The notes: generated from the sequence alone by a model not told the origin. Shown: positions 1 through 6,314, counted from the stretch's first letter. The stretch: DNA of 16,532 nt from DYFX01 sp964400625 (GCA_964400625.1 CAYNUS010000014.1:1-16532), one strand, 5' to 3'. A program made the numbers and translations.

Positions 1-59
<59 letters not shown>

Positions 60-173
60 GTATCCCGCGAGACATATTGTCCTGCGGGACCTCTGTCATT
101 GGATTTGATGTAGCTCTACCTGCCGACAACCCAGGGAAGGGCTTCGGCAGATGTGGATCATTCTCTCGATCAA

Positions 174-186
174 GTTGTCAAAGACT
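174..186 (-). promoter_or_regulatory. boxA-like rRNA antitermination site
   Basis: On the minus strand the bases read AGTCTTTGACAAC, close to the boxA element (CTTTgACAA core) that recruits NusB/S10 in rRNA leaders. It lies about 120 nt upstream of 16S, a usual position. The TTTGACAAC core also occurs once more at about 213-221, where it overlaps the P2 -35 box. Confidence 0.65.
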
Positions 187-191
187 GGAGC

Positions 192-220
192 ATCATAGGC
201 GAGGTCTTTTTTGTTGTCAA
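192..220 (-). promoter_or_regulatory. rRNA promoter P2
   Basis: Minus-strand TTGACA (220-215), a 17-bp spacer and TATGAT (197-192) form a near-consensus sigma70 promoter 80 bp downstream of P1. Predicted initiation near 185 would start the transcript right at the edge of boxA. Tandem rrn promoters are common in bacteria; use of P2 is inferred. Confidence 0.7.
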
Positions 221-271
221 ATCCCCGGTTTCACGGGGATTCAACAGGCCTTTCCTTTTGATGATGGGCCT

Positions 272-300
272 ACTATACAGGGGTCGAAAAAGACTGTCAA
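272..300 (-). promoter_or_regulatory. rRNA promoter P1
   Basis: Minus-strand TTGACA (300-295), exactly 17 bp, then TATAGT (277-272): an almost perfect housekeeping promoter pointing into the 16S gene, with initiation predicted near 265. This gives a leader of about 205 nt. It is the strongest promoter-like match in the window, as expected for an rRNA operon. Confidence 0.88.
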
Positions 301-382
301 GGCCCGTGTCAAGGACCCCGCCCGCGTGCCGGGATACGAGGAAAAGTCCGGAAAAACGAGGTTTCTCGCGTGGGCCGCCCGA

Positions 383-411
383 TTGACAATCCGGGATGAT
401 TCTGGTGGGAT
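383..411 (+). promoter_or_regulatory. Possible promoter of the stress-protein/CDF operon
   Basis: TTGACA at 383-388 and a weak -10 TGGGAT at 406-411 are separated by 17 bp, upstream of the gene starting at 460. The perfect -35 and correct spacing support it; the -10 matches only at the first and last two positions. Initiation near 418 would leave a leader of about 40 nt carrying the ribosome site AAAGGA (449-454). Confidence 0.45.
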
Positions 412-459
412 GCGTCGTTCGGCGTTCGCGCCGACGCTCTTTTCAACGAAAGGAATACG

Positions 460-1239
460 ATGCGGGACATCCACGTCCGATTCGGCACTTCGCCTCGCGC
501 GCAGTCGGATCTGGGCTTCGCCATCGACCTCGCGCGCCGCCTCCGCGGACGCCTGTTCGTCTGGATGGAGTCGGATTCGGCCTCGCGGGCCCTGCTCGAG
601 CGCGCCGGCGTCACCGATGCCGCCGCGCGCGAACAGGCGCACGTGCGCGACCGCGTCAGCCTGCGCGCCGGGCTCGCGGAAGCGGGGCTCGCCCCGGTCT
701 TCTGCCAAGGCGACCCTTCGCACGCCGTCCATGACCCGCGTTCGATCGTCGTGGGCGACCGCGATGCGGCGCGGCGGCCGGCCTTCGCGGCCGTCGTCTC
801 GAAAGGCGAGGCATCGCTCGGCGCGCGCGGCGCGTCCGAGATCTGCCTGCCCTTCGCGAACGGCGCTTCGGCGCTCGATGCCGCCGCCCTCGCGATCCCG
901 CTGGCCTCCGCGCTCGGCGCGTCGCTCCTCCTCTACCACACGACGTGGCGGAAGGAGGGGCTGCCTCCGGAAGCGCCGGCCGAGCGGCACATGACCGCCG
1001 AAGCGGCGGCCGTCCGCGACGCCATCATCGAGATGGCCGAGGACGGCGCCGTGCCGCACCGCACGGTCGTCGAGACGGCCACGGCCATCGCGGAAGGCAC
1101 GGTACGGGCGGCCCTGAACCAAGGGTGCGCCCTGATCGCGCTCGCGCGGGGCCGCCACGTGGGGCGCGGAAGCTACGTCGACCAGGTGCTTTCCCGGTCC
1201 GTCATCCCGGTCCTCGTGGCCGGAAGGAGCAAGGCATGA
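460..1239 (+). CDS. Universal stress protein-like (UspA) tandem-domain protein
   Basis: 259-residue soluble protein with two Rossmann-like halves. The C-terminal half (about 127-255) resembles a UspA domain: a beta strand then NGASALDAA (the usual 'DGS..S..A' turn), LASALGASLLLYH, a long helix and a final VIPVLVAG strand. The N-terminal half (1-125) has the same order but is more worn. The ATP-binding loop G-2x-G-9x-G-S/T is not intact: residues 230-238 (ARGRHVGRGS region) keep glycines but not the spacing, so nucleotide binding is doubtful. The start at 460 follows AAAGGA with a 5-nt gap; a longer frame upstream has no family match. Its stop overlaps the next ATG (ATGA), so it is probably translated together with the CDF transporter. 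Role inferred: stress or ion-related regulator partnered with that transporter. Confidence 0.75.
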   Translation: MRDIHVRFGTSPRAQSDLGFAIDLARRLRGRLFVWMESDSASRALLERAGVTDAAAREQAHVRDRVSLRAGLAEAGLAPVFCQGDPSHAVHDPRSIVVGDRDAARRPAFAAVVSKGEASLGARGASEICLPFANGASALDAAALAIPLASALGASLLLYHTTWRKEGLPPEAPAERHMTAEAAAVRDAIIEMAEDGAVPHRTVVETATAIAEGTVRAALNQGCALIALARGRHVGRGSYVDQVLSRSVIPVLVAGRSKA

Positions 1240-2492
1240 GGACGCGGTCCCGCTGGCTGTCGCCGTACGTCGTGATGGGCGTCGTCCTCGCGATGTACGG
1301 CGTGAAGGTGGCGCTGAAGCTGGCGATCGGGCGCGAGATCAACTCTCCGACGATCACCGGCGACGGCTTCCACAACGTGGCGGACCTCTTCGAGGCGCTC
1401 ATCGTCCTCGCGGTCGTCGCCATCGCGCGCATGCCTCCGGACGAGCGGTATCCGTTCGGCCGGAAGAACGTCGAGAGCATCGCCCGCGCCGCCATCGGCG
1501 CCGGCCTGCTCTTCACGGCGCTGCACTTCGCGGCGACGTCGGTGATGGGGCTCCTCGGCCATGCGCCGGGGCTCGAAGCCTCCGTCCGCGCGGCCGTGCC
1601 GTTCAGCCTGCCTGATCCGCCGCCGCTCCGCATGGGCGGCGACGTGGTCTGGTGGGTCCTCGCCGTCACGGCCGGCAGCGCGCTCGTCTCCTTCATCGTC
1701 AGCGCCTACGAGATCCGCGCCGGGAAGTCCGGCGGGCATCCCAGCATGGTGGCCGACGGCCAGGAGACGCGCGGCGACGGCATGATCGAAGCCGCGATCT
1801 TCGTCGGCATCTGCGCCGAATACGCCTTCCACGCCGCGTGGATCGAGTATCCGCTCGGCCTCGGCGTGGCGTACCTCGTGGCGCGCACCGGACGGGAGCT
1901 CTTCTCGGACGGGCTCGCGGGGCTCCTCCAGCGCTCGCTCGGGGCCGACGTCGAGAAGGCCATCCGTGAGGAGTGCCTCGCGACGCACGGCGTCCGCGAG
2001 GTCGAGCAGGTGAAGACGTTCCGCGTCGGCAGCGCCGCGGTCTGCATCCTCAAGATCCTGACCGACGCACCTGCCGGTTCCCACGACGACGTGAAGAAGG
2101 CGCTGAAGAAACGGCTCGCGGCACGGCTCGCGGCGCTCGAGATCGAGGACGCGGAGTTCCATCTGCGCTTCTCGCGCCTGCCGGTCGTCGACGAACGCGT
2201 CGCCTATGCGGCCATGACCGACGGGACGGCCATCGCCGTCGCGCCGGAAGTATCGCTCGCCACGCACTTCATCATCGCCGACCTCAAGAACGGCGTCGTC
2301 GTGCGCTGGACGCTCGAAGCGCCGCCCGCGGCGTGCGAAGGACGGCTCGCCGAGTGGCTCGTCGCCAAACGCGTCGCGAGGATCTGCGTCTTCGGCGACC
2401 GGCAGGCGTCCATGCTCGGGCCGATCCCGATCCACGGCGTGCCGAGTTACGACCTCCGGACGCTCGGGCTCGACGAGCCCCTGCCCATCTGA
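1236..2492 (+). CDS. Cation diffusion facilitator (CDF) transporter with NifX/NifB-like C-terminal domain
   Basis: 418 residues. Residues 8-225 form the CDF membrane part (about six helices) that exports divalent metal ions by proton exchange. TM2 has the family motif GDGFHNVAD (D43, H46, D50) and the first loop has YPFGRKNVES (72-81). The TM5 site reads ADGQETRGD, so E177 replaces the usual His in HxxxD while D181 is kept, which may change metal preference. Residues about 233-314 are the cytoplasmic ferredoxin-like CDF domain. Residues about 322-411 resemble the dinitrogenase iron-molybdenum cofactor (NifX/NifB) fold: THFIIADLKNG, then VAKRVARICVFGD and HGVPSYDL. The ATG at 1236 overlaps the upstream stop; a longer in-frame extension only reads through the stress-protein gene. 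A terminator follows directly. The family is clear; the substrate is unknown. Confidence 0.88.
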   Translation: MRTRSRWLSPYVVMGVVLAMYGVKVALKLAIGREINSPTITGDGFHNVADLFEALIVLAVVAIARMPPDERYPFGRKNVESIARAAIGAGLLFTALHFAATSVMGLLGHAPGLEASVRAAVPFSLPDPPPLRMGGDVVWWVLAVTAGSALVSFIVSAYEIRAGKSGGHPSMVADGQETRGDGMIEAAIFVGICAEYAFHAAWIEYPLGLGVAYLVARTGRELFSDGLAGLLQRSLGADVEKAIREECLATHGVREVEQVKTFRVGSAAVCILKILTDAPAGSHDDVKKALKKRLAARLAALEIEDAEFHLRFSRLPVVDERVAYAAMTDGTAIAVAPEVSLATHFIIADLKNGVVVRWTLEAPPAACEGRLAEWLVAKRVARICVFGDRQASMLGPIPIHGVPSYDLRTLGLDEPLPI

Positions 2493-2493
2493 C

Positions 2494-2519
2494 CGCCTCC
2501 CGCTTCGGGAGGCGTTTTT
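2494..2519 (+). terminator. Rho-independent terminator of the CDF operon
   Basis: CGCCTCCC (2494-2501) pairs perfectly with GGGAGGCG (2507-2514) around a 5-nt loop and is followed by five T. It begins two bases after the CDF stop codon. Confidence 0.93.
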
Positions 2520-2580
2520 CGATGGCGGAGTTCGCGCGAGGCGCTTGAAGCCTGTAAGAAAAGGCCCGAAACGGCGTCTC

Positions 2581-2607
2581 GGTGTATGCAGTACGCTTAA
2601 ATACACC
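2581..2607 (+). promoter_or_regulatory. Dyad over the putative promoter of the secreted protein
   Basis: GGTGTAT (2581-2587) and ATACACC (2601-2607) are perfect 7-bp inverted arms 13 bp apart. A -10-like TTAAAT (2597-2602) lies inside the right half, 13 bp before the ATG at 2616. No convincing -35 or Shine-Dalgarno site is seen, so the mRNA leader would be only a few bases. The arrangement suggests an operator, but no regulator can be named. The rest of 2520-2615 shows nothing else. Confidence 0.4.
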
Positions 2608-2615
2608 CTACCTCT

Positions 2616-3299
2616 ATGCAGCTCAAGAAACGGTATTCCGTCCGGAAGAGCGTCGCCGCAGGTGCCATGGCCGTCGCGATGTTCGCCACCTCCATGCCCG
2701 CCATGGCCTCCAACGGCTTCGGCCTCGGACTCGGCCTCGACGGCCGCGTAAACGCGCGCATCTCGCGCGGCGATGACGATGACCACAAGGGCCGCGGCCG
2801 CGCCGAAGAGGCGACGGGCCTCCAGGCCCAGATCAAGGCCCAGCTCCAGGCGATCAAGGCGGACCTGAAGTCGACGGCCAAGTTCTCGGCCGGCGCGACC
2901 GCGAGCGCCACGGGCACCGGCTCCGCCGAGGCCCGCAAGCTCTGCCGCAAGGAAGCGCAGACGGCCTATGCCGCGGCGCTCGAGGACGCGCGCGACGAGC
3001 GCGACGCCGGCATGAAGCAGGCGCGCGAGAAGTACCTGGCCGCCCTCAAGGCCGCGCGCGACGCCTTCCATGCGTCGATCAAGGCGAACGTCACGGGCTC
3101 CGCCTCCGGCACGAACGCGTCCGCCACGACGACCGTCCAGACCGACTTCAGCGCCGTCCGCAAGACGTACCAAGCGGCCGTGAAGAAGGCGCAGACGGAC
3201 TTCGCCGCCGCCAAGAAGGCCGCGAACGCCGCCTATCGCGCCGACGCCAAGGCCGCGCGCGACGCCCACAAGGCCGCGAGCAAGACCTGCAAGCCGTAA
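2616..3299 (+). CDS. Secreted Ala/Lys-rich helical protein, unknown function
   Basis: 227 residues, not recognised as a known family. Residues 1-31 are a classic Sec signal peptide: basic MQLKKRYSVRK, a hydrophobic stretch, and an AMA|SN cleavage site. The mature part has an Asp-rich patch (RGDDDD, 51-56), a helix (65-90), a Gly/Ser/Ala/Thr linker (91-105), a long Ala/Lys/Asp helix (106-156), a second Ser/Thr/Gly linker (157-175) and a final helix (176-224). The helices repeat an A-A-x-D/K-A pattern that suggests coiled coil. The only two cysteines, C110 and C225, flank the helical half and could form a disulfide pinning a hairpin. The ATG at 2616 is needed for the signal peptide and has no ribosome site. 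It is a single-gene unit with its own terminator. Role inferred only: an exported surface or wall-associated protein. Confidence 0.85.
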   Translation: MQLKKRYSVRKSVAAGAMAVAMFATSMPAMASNGFGLGLGLDGRVNARISRGDDDDHKGRGRAEEATGLQAQIKAQLQAIKADLKSTAKFSAGATASATGTGSAEARKLCRKEAQTAYAAALEDARDERDAGMKQAREKYLAALKAARDAFHASIKANVTGSASGTNASATTTVQTDFSAVRKTYQAAVKKAQTDFAAAKKAANAAYRADAKAARDAHKAASKTCKP

Positions 3300-3305
3300 G
3301 ACGCG

Positions 3306-3332
3306 AAACCCCCGGACAGGCCGGGGGTTTTT
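3306..3332 (+). terminator. Rho-independent terminator of the secreted-protein gene
   Basis: AAACCCCCGG (3306-3315) and CCGGGGGTTT (3321-3330) form a perfect 10-bp stem with a 5-nt loop, followed by TTTTTCTTTT. It lies between convergent genes; read on the minus strand the stem is the same but the T run is only three, so it may stop the opposing PAS operon less efficiently. Confidence 0.93.
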
Positions 3333-3336
3333 CTTT

Positions 3337-3888
3337 TCAGCGGACGGGTTCGGCCCCGCGGTCGCGGATCTCCCGTTCGAGGCGGGCGACTTCCGTCTCG
3401 AGCTCGTGCATCCGGGCGAGGCGCGTCTCGCGCGACTTGTTGTAGATGGCGAGGTCGCGGAGCTGGGTCTTCAGTTCCTCGCGGTGGCGCGAGGTCTCCG
3501 TGATGTCGCTGATGATGACGACGTGGTGCTCGATCTTCTGGGCGCTCGAGCGCAGGGCGTAGCAGGTGGCGCGGATCGTCAGGGGGCCCTTCTTCTCGCC
3601 CGCGACGGGCGTGCCGACGGATTCCGCGCGCGGGATGTCGACGACGGCGTCGACCACCTCGCCGCTCCGGGCCTTGCGGGCGAGATCGCCGATGCCGAGC
3701 GACTCGATGGCCGGGTCCTCGAAGAGGTTGAAGCCGAGCGCGCCGGAGGGATGCTCCGGGATGGCGAAGATCTCGTGGAGCTTCCGGTTGGCGAAGATCG
3801 AGACGCCGCGCGAGTCGGTGATCCAGACGGCGAACGGCGCCTGCGCGGCGAACTGCTCGATGAGATGGACGGCTTGGGTGACGGTCAT
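3337..3888 (-). CDS. Stand-alone PAS-domain protein with C-terminal coiled coil (second paralogue)
   Basis: 183 residues, soluble. Residues about 8-132 form a PAS sensor domain: APFAVWITDSRGVSIFANRK at the start, a central LFEDPAIESLG segment, and the closing strand HHVVIISDITETS. Residues about 133-180 are charged heptads (LARMHELETEVARLEREI) typical of a dimerising coiled coil. No kinase, cyclase or DNA-binding output domain is present, and no ligand-binding residue can be assigned. It is clearly related to the gene just upstream (shared AQAPFA, TD/AD-R-G, F-x-DP blocks), so the pair arose by duplication. Its ATG overlaps the upstream stop by 4 nt and no Shine-Dalgarno site is visible, which implies translational coupling. 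It could act as an adaptor to a kinase or as a hetero-oligomer with its paralogue; this is inference. Confidence 0.85.
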   Translation of the reverse strand: MTVTQAVHLIEQFAAQAPFAVWITDSRGVSIFANRKLHEIFAIPEHPSGALGFNLFEDPAIESLGIGDLARKARSGEVVDAVVDIPRAESVGTPVAGEKKGPLTIRATCYALRSSAQKIEHHVVIISDITETSRHREELKTQLRDLAIYNKSRETRLARMHELETEVARLEREIRDRGAEPVR

Positions 3889-4451
3889 ACGCTCTGGAGT
3901 TTCGCGAGCTGGACCTGGAGGTCCTTCTGCCGCCGTTTGAGCGCGGTGATGGCCTTCTCGCGCTCGACGATGTCCTTGTTGGCGGTCTCGAGCTCGTGCG
4001 CGGTGCGGGTGAGCGAGATGTCCTCCAGGTATTCCTGGGTGATGTTCTCGACCATCATCACGACGTATTCGAAGTTCCCGCGGTCGTCCTTCAGGGGGAA
4101 GTACAGGCAGCGCACGTAGAAGACCTTCGGCTCCTCCTCGTTCTTCTTGCCGAAGTCCTCCTGGCTCAGGTCCATCATCACGACGGTCTGGATGACTTGG
4201 CCGTCGAGCACGCGCTTGATGTAGGGGACGAGCCCCTGCGAGGCGGCGATGGGGTCCTTGAAGATGTTGTAGCTGCCGAGGATCTTGGCGGGGTCGTCGA
4301 TGCCGACCAGGTTCCGCATCGCCTCGTTGAACAGGAAGACCTCGCCCGAGCGATCGGCCATCCAGAGCGCGAACGGCGCCTGCGCGAGCATCTGCCCGAA
4401 GAGATCGAGCGGTTCCGGGAGCGGCGCGGAGGTGTAGAGTTTGGGGATCAT
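3885..4451 (-). CDS. Stand-alone PAS-domain protein with C-terminal coiled coil (first paralogue)
   Basis: 188 residues, soluble. The PAS domain spans about 17-138: QAPFALWMADRSGEVFLFNE opens it, YNIFKDPIAASQGL sits in the middle, and FEYVVMMVENITQEY closes it. Residues about 140-186 are a heptad-rich helix (ELETANKDIVEREKAITALK) predicted to dimerise. There is no membrane segment and no catalytic domain. It overlaps trmD upstream by 4 nt (ATGA) and the second PAS gene downstream by 4 nt, so all three are probably made from one mRNA. PAS domains bind small ligands or cofactors or mediate protein contacts; which applies here cannot be read from the sequence. Linkage to trmD gives no obvious functional hint and may only reflect compact operon packing. 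Confidence 0.85.
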   Translation of the reverse strand: MIPKLYTSAPLPEPLDLFGQMLAQAPFALWMADRSGEVFLFNEAMRNLVGIDDPAKILGSYNIFKDPIAASQGLVPYIKRVLDGQVIQTVVMMDLSQEDFGKKNEEEPKVFYVRCLYFPLKDDRGNFEYVVMMVENITQEYLEDISLTRTAHELETANKDIVEREKAITALKRRQKDLQVQLAKLQSV

Positions 4452-5140
4452 TCGGCGCGCTTCGCGTTCTTGAGGCGCCAGTCGGCGATCTTCTTGTGGT
4501 CGCCGGAGAGCAGGACGTCCGGAACGTCCCAGTGCACGCCCTTCTTGGGGGAGAAGCGTTCGGGACGCGTGTACTGCGGGTGCTCGATGAAACCTTCGGC
4601 GGAATGCGATTCCTCGACGATCGAGGCTTCCTTTCCGACGACGCCGGGGACGAGGCGCGCGACGGCGTCGATGACGGTCATGGCGGGAAGCTCGCCGCCG
4701 GTCAGCACGAAGTCGCCGATCGAGACCTCCTCGTCGACGAGGTGGTCGGTGACGCGCTGGTCGACGCCTTCATAGCGGCCGCAGACGAAGACGATGCGGT
4801 CATGCTTCACGAGGCGCTCGGCCACGCGCTGGGTGAAGCGCGTGCCGCGGGGGGAGAGGAGCACGACGTAGGGACGCTTCTTGGCCTTGGTCTTCAGGGC
4901 CTTGAGCGTTTTCAGCGCGCGATAGATCGGTTCCACCTTCAAGAGCATGCCGGGGCCGCCGCCGAAGAGGCGGTCGTCGACCTGGCGGTGCTTGGAGGTC
5001 GCCCAGGCGCGGAGGTCGTGGACGCGGATGTCGATGAGTTTCCGGGCCTTGGCGCGCTTCATCATGCTCTCGTCGAGGTAGCACGAGAACATGCCGGGGA
5101 AGATCGTCAGGATGTCGAAGCGGAGCGGCTTGTTCTTCAT
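4448..5140 (-). CDS. trmD: tRNA (guanine-37-N1)-methyltransferase TrmD
   Basis: 230 residues, the normal TrmD length. The enzyme methylates N1 of G37 next to the anticodon using S-adenosylmethionine, preventing +1 frameshifts. The SPOUT trefoil-knot signatures are all present: FGGGPGM (59-65), LLSPRG (94-99), CGRYEGVDQRV (120-130), SIGDFVLTGGE (140-150), HPQYTRP (187-193) and VLLSGDH (209-215). I chose ATG 5140 (MKNKPLRFDI) over the in-frame ATG at 5152 because a TATGAT -10 box occupies 5153-5148, so the earlier ATG would lie inside the promoter. Transcription is then predicted to start at or next to the A of ATG 5140, giving a leaderless mRNA. The trmD neighbours often found elsewhere (rpsP, rimM, rplS) are absent; the gene instead leads an operon with two PAS proteins. 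Confidence 0.96.
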   Translation of the reverse strand: MKNKPLRFDILTIFPGMFSCYLDESMMKRAKARKLIDIRVHDLRAWATSKHRQVDDRLFGGGPGMLLKVEPIYRALKTLKALKTKAKKRPYVVLLSPRGTRFTQRVAERLVKHDRIVFVCGRYEGVDQRVTDHLVDEEVSIGDFVLTGGELPAMTVIDAVARLVPGVVGKEASIVEESHSAEGFIEHPQYTRPERFSPKKGVHWDVPDVLLSGDHKKIADWRLKNAKRAE

Positions 5141-5147
5141 ATGGCCC

Positions 5148-5153
5148 ATCATA
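5148..5153 (-). promoter_or_regulatory. -10 box for leaderless trmD mRNA
   Basis: TATGAT (5153-5148, minus) ends 7 nt before ATG 5140, which places the start point at the start codon. The -35 region falls inside the upstream terminator stem and shows no match, so the promoter rests on its -10 alone. Confidence 0.55.
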
Positions 5154-5155
5154 CC

Positions 5156-5179
5156 AAAACTCCGCCGGATGGCGGAGTT
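5156..5179 (-). terminator. Terminator of the 6189-5187 operon
   Basis: On the minus strand AACTCCGCC (5179-5171) pairs with GGCGGAGTT (5166-5158) around a 4-nt loop and ends in TTTT. It lies just after the stop of the upstream operon and immediately before the trmD -10 box. Confidence 0.82.
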
Positions 5180-5186
5180 CGTTCCC

Positions 5187-5543
5187 TTAGAGGAGTTCGC
5201 GCAGACGGTTGGCGAGGTCGCTCAGCCACAGGTCGCGGTCGCGTTTGAAGGAAGGGGCGGCGTCGCTCCGGTCGAGCTCGCGGCGCAGTTCGTTGATGCG
5301 GTCGAGGATGCGGCCGGCGCGTTCGGCGGGATCGCCTTCGGAGGCGTCTTCGAAGACCGCGGCGAGCACGGCGTCGCGGCCCGCTTCCGCTTCGATCGCG
5401 GAGAAAGCCGCGAGGCGCGGGTCGGCGGGTTCGGACGCTTCGCCGCCGATCTCGCCGGTCACGACGCCTTCTTCGGTGATTTCCGGCTCGGTCCCGGGGC
5501 GTTCCGGTTTGACCGAGAACCGGTCGAAAGGATTGTTCGGCAT
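5187..5543 (-). CDS. Hypothetical acidic helical protein
   Basis: 118 residues; no family recognised. Residues 1-45 are Pro/Glu/Gly-rich and probably disordered (KPERPGTEPEITEE). Residues about 46-118 are amphipathic helices ending in LWLSDLANRLRELL. There is no signal peptide and no membrane segment, so it is likely cytoplasmic. It starts one base after the stop of the helical gene upstream (5545-6189), so the two form an operon and may work as a pair. The stop TAA lies just before the terminator at 5156-5179. GC-rich third positions match the neighbours, supporting a real gene. Confidence 0.72.
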   Translation of the reverse strand: MPNNPFDRFSVKPERPGTEPEITEEGVVTGEIGGEASEPADPRLAAFSAIEAEAGRDAVLAAVFEDASEGDPAERAGRILDRINELRRELDRSDAAPSFKRDRDLWLSDLANRLRELL

Positions 5544-5544
5544 A

Positions 5545-6189
5545 TCAGGGGCCCGATTCGATGAGTCGGAGGCTGCGTTCGAGGCGCTGGGCGGCTTTCG
5601 AGCGCTCGGCCAGCTGGGCTTGGGCTTGGAGCAGTTCCGGCGAACCGGGCGACGCGATCCAGAGCCGCTGGACTTCGACCGCGATCCGTTCGAGATCGGC
5701 GCGCGTGGCGTCGAGCTGGGATTTCACGGTCTCGCGCGCGGTCTTGAGGGCCTCGGGCTTGTCGGCGGCCCAACGCATCATCTCGAGGGCGTGCCAGGAA
5801 GCGTAGCGGTCGTCGACGTCGCGCTCGGCCATCTCGCGCTTGGAGGCGCGCAGGCGTTCCCACTCCTCGACGGTCGCCGGGCGCTGGAAGTCTCCGATGG
5901 TCAGGCTTTGGCGGTAGTTGAGGTAGCCCTGCCAGGACTCCATCTCGTCGGCCTGACGCGACGTGACCTCGGCGCGGTTCGCGTCCGTCTCGGCCTTCTG
6001 CCCGAGCTGCTTGAGACGCATCTCGAAGAGGGCCTTCTCGGCGCCCTCCTTATTGGCCTGGCTCTCATAGGAAGGATCGATGACGACCTTGCCCTCCTGC
6101 CGCAGCTTCTCCATGGCCTCCCTGATCTGCCGCTGGGCTTCAGGGTCGTTCATGATGTTCTTCTCGGGCCCGTCGTATCCCTTTTTCAT
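5545..6189 (-). CDS. Hypothetical coiled-coil protein
   Basis: 214 residues; no family recognised. It is almost entirely charged helix: an N-terminal stretch (EAQRQIREAMEKLRQEGK, 18-35), a middle part with aromatic residues (W86-Y92 and a WHALEMMRWAAD block near 130-140), and a C-terminal heptad region (about 145-210, QAQAQLAERSKAAQRLERS). There is no signal peptide or membrane helix. It leads a two-gene operon with the 118-residue acidic protein one base downstream. A near-consensus promoter (6227-6199) puts the start of transcription about 2-3 nt before the ATG, so the mRNA is essentially leaderless. A cytoplasmic structural or scaffold role is possible but is guesswork. Confidence 0.8.
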   Translation of the reverse strand: MKKGYDGPEKNIMNDPEAQRQIREAMEKLRQEGKVVIDPSYESQANKEGAEKALFEMRLKQLGQKAETDANRAEVTSRQADEMESWQGYLNYRQSLTIGDFQRPATVEEWERLRASKREMAERDVDDRYASWHALEMMRWAADKPEALKTARETVKSQLDATRADLERIAVEVQRLWIASPGSPELLQAQAQLAERSKAAQRLERSLRLIESGP

Positions 6190-6198
6190 ATCGAGCCT

Positions 6199-6227
6199 AT
6201 TTTATCATTTTTTCGGCCTTTCGTCAA
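6199..6227 (-). promoter_or_regulatory. Promoter of the helical-protein operon
   Basis: Minus-strand TTGACG (6227-6222), 17-bp spacer, TAAAAT (6204-6199). Initiation near 6192 leaves 2-3 nt before ATG 6189. A small palindrome, TTTCGT-caa-ACGAAA (6219-6233), covers the -35 box and might be a regulator site. Confidence 0.8.
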
Positions 6228-6235
6228 ACGAAAAA

Positions 6236-6271
6236 CGGCTGAAATCAGCAGTTTTTCGCCAATCTCAGCCG
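6236..6271. repeat. Inverted repeat in the divergent intergenic region
   Basis: CGGCTGA (6236-6242) and TCAGCCG (6265-6271) are inverted copies 22 bp apart, between the divergent genes at 6189 and 6323. A tight GCTGA-aa-TCAGC palindrome (6238-6249) overlaps the left arm. It could be a shared operator; no regulator is linked to it. Confidence 0.35.
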
Positions 6272-6308
6272 AAAGCGTTCCGGCGTAGGGCTTCTCGTGC
6301 TTTAAAGG

Positions 6309-6314
6309 TATACT
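6309..6314 (+). promoter_or_regulatory. -10 box for the first histidine kinase
   Basis: TATACT ends 8 nt before ATG 6323, predicting a leaderless mRNA. No good -35 is seen at 16-18 bp upstream. Confidence 0.55.

Larger units (their letters stand above)
63..241 (-). other. rRNA leader hairpins
   Basis: The transcribed leader between the rrn promoters and 16S holds three inverted repeats. Positions 220-227 pair with 234-241 (8 bp, 6-nt loop). Positions 120-126 pair with 144-150 (7 bp). Positions 63-68 pair with 84-89, with an inner 71-73/79-81 stem. None is followed by a T run on the minus strand, so they are not terminators. The stem nearest 16S could be part of a pre-16S processing structure, but its 3' partner lies outside the window. 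Position 60 to 459 otherwise contains only promoters and leader; open frames crossing it show no recognisable protein. Confidence 0.6.

Noticed and set aside
220..241. Leader hairpin as a terminator upstream of 16S
   Set aside because: The 8-bp stem is followed on the minus strand by TTGACAAC, not a T run, and it lies between rrn promoters and the 16S gene.
77..994. Long plus-strand open frame crossing the rRNA leader
   Set aside because: It runs through promoters, boxA and leader hairpins, then out of frame over the stress-protein gene; its Arg/Ser-rich translation is typical of a GC-rich shadow frame.
1173..3269. Minus-strand open frame of about 700 codons
   Set aside because: It is antisense to the CDF and secreted-protein genes and spans a strong plus terminator; the translation is low-complexity Arg/Gly/Ala/Asp with no domain.
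5141..5152. Upstream in-frame ATG for trmD at 5152
   Set aside because: It lies within the TATGAT -10 box, and the conserved TrmD start begins at the ATG at 5140.
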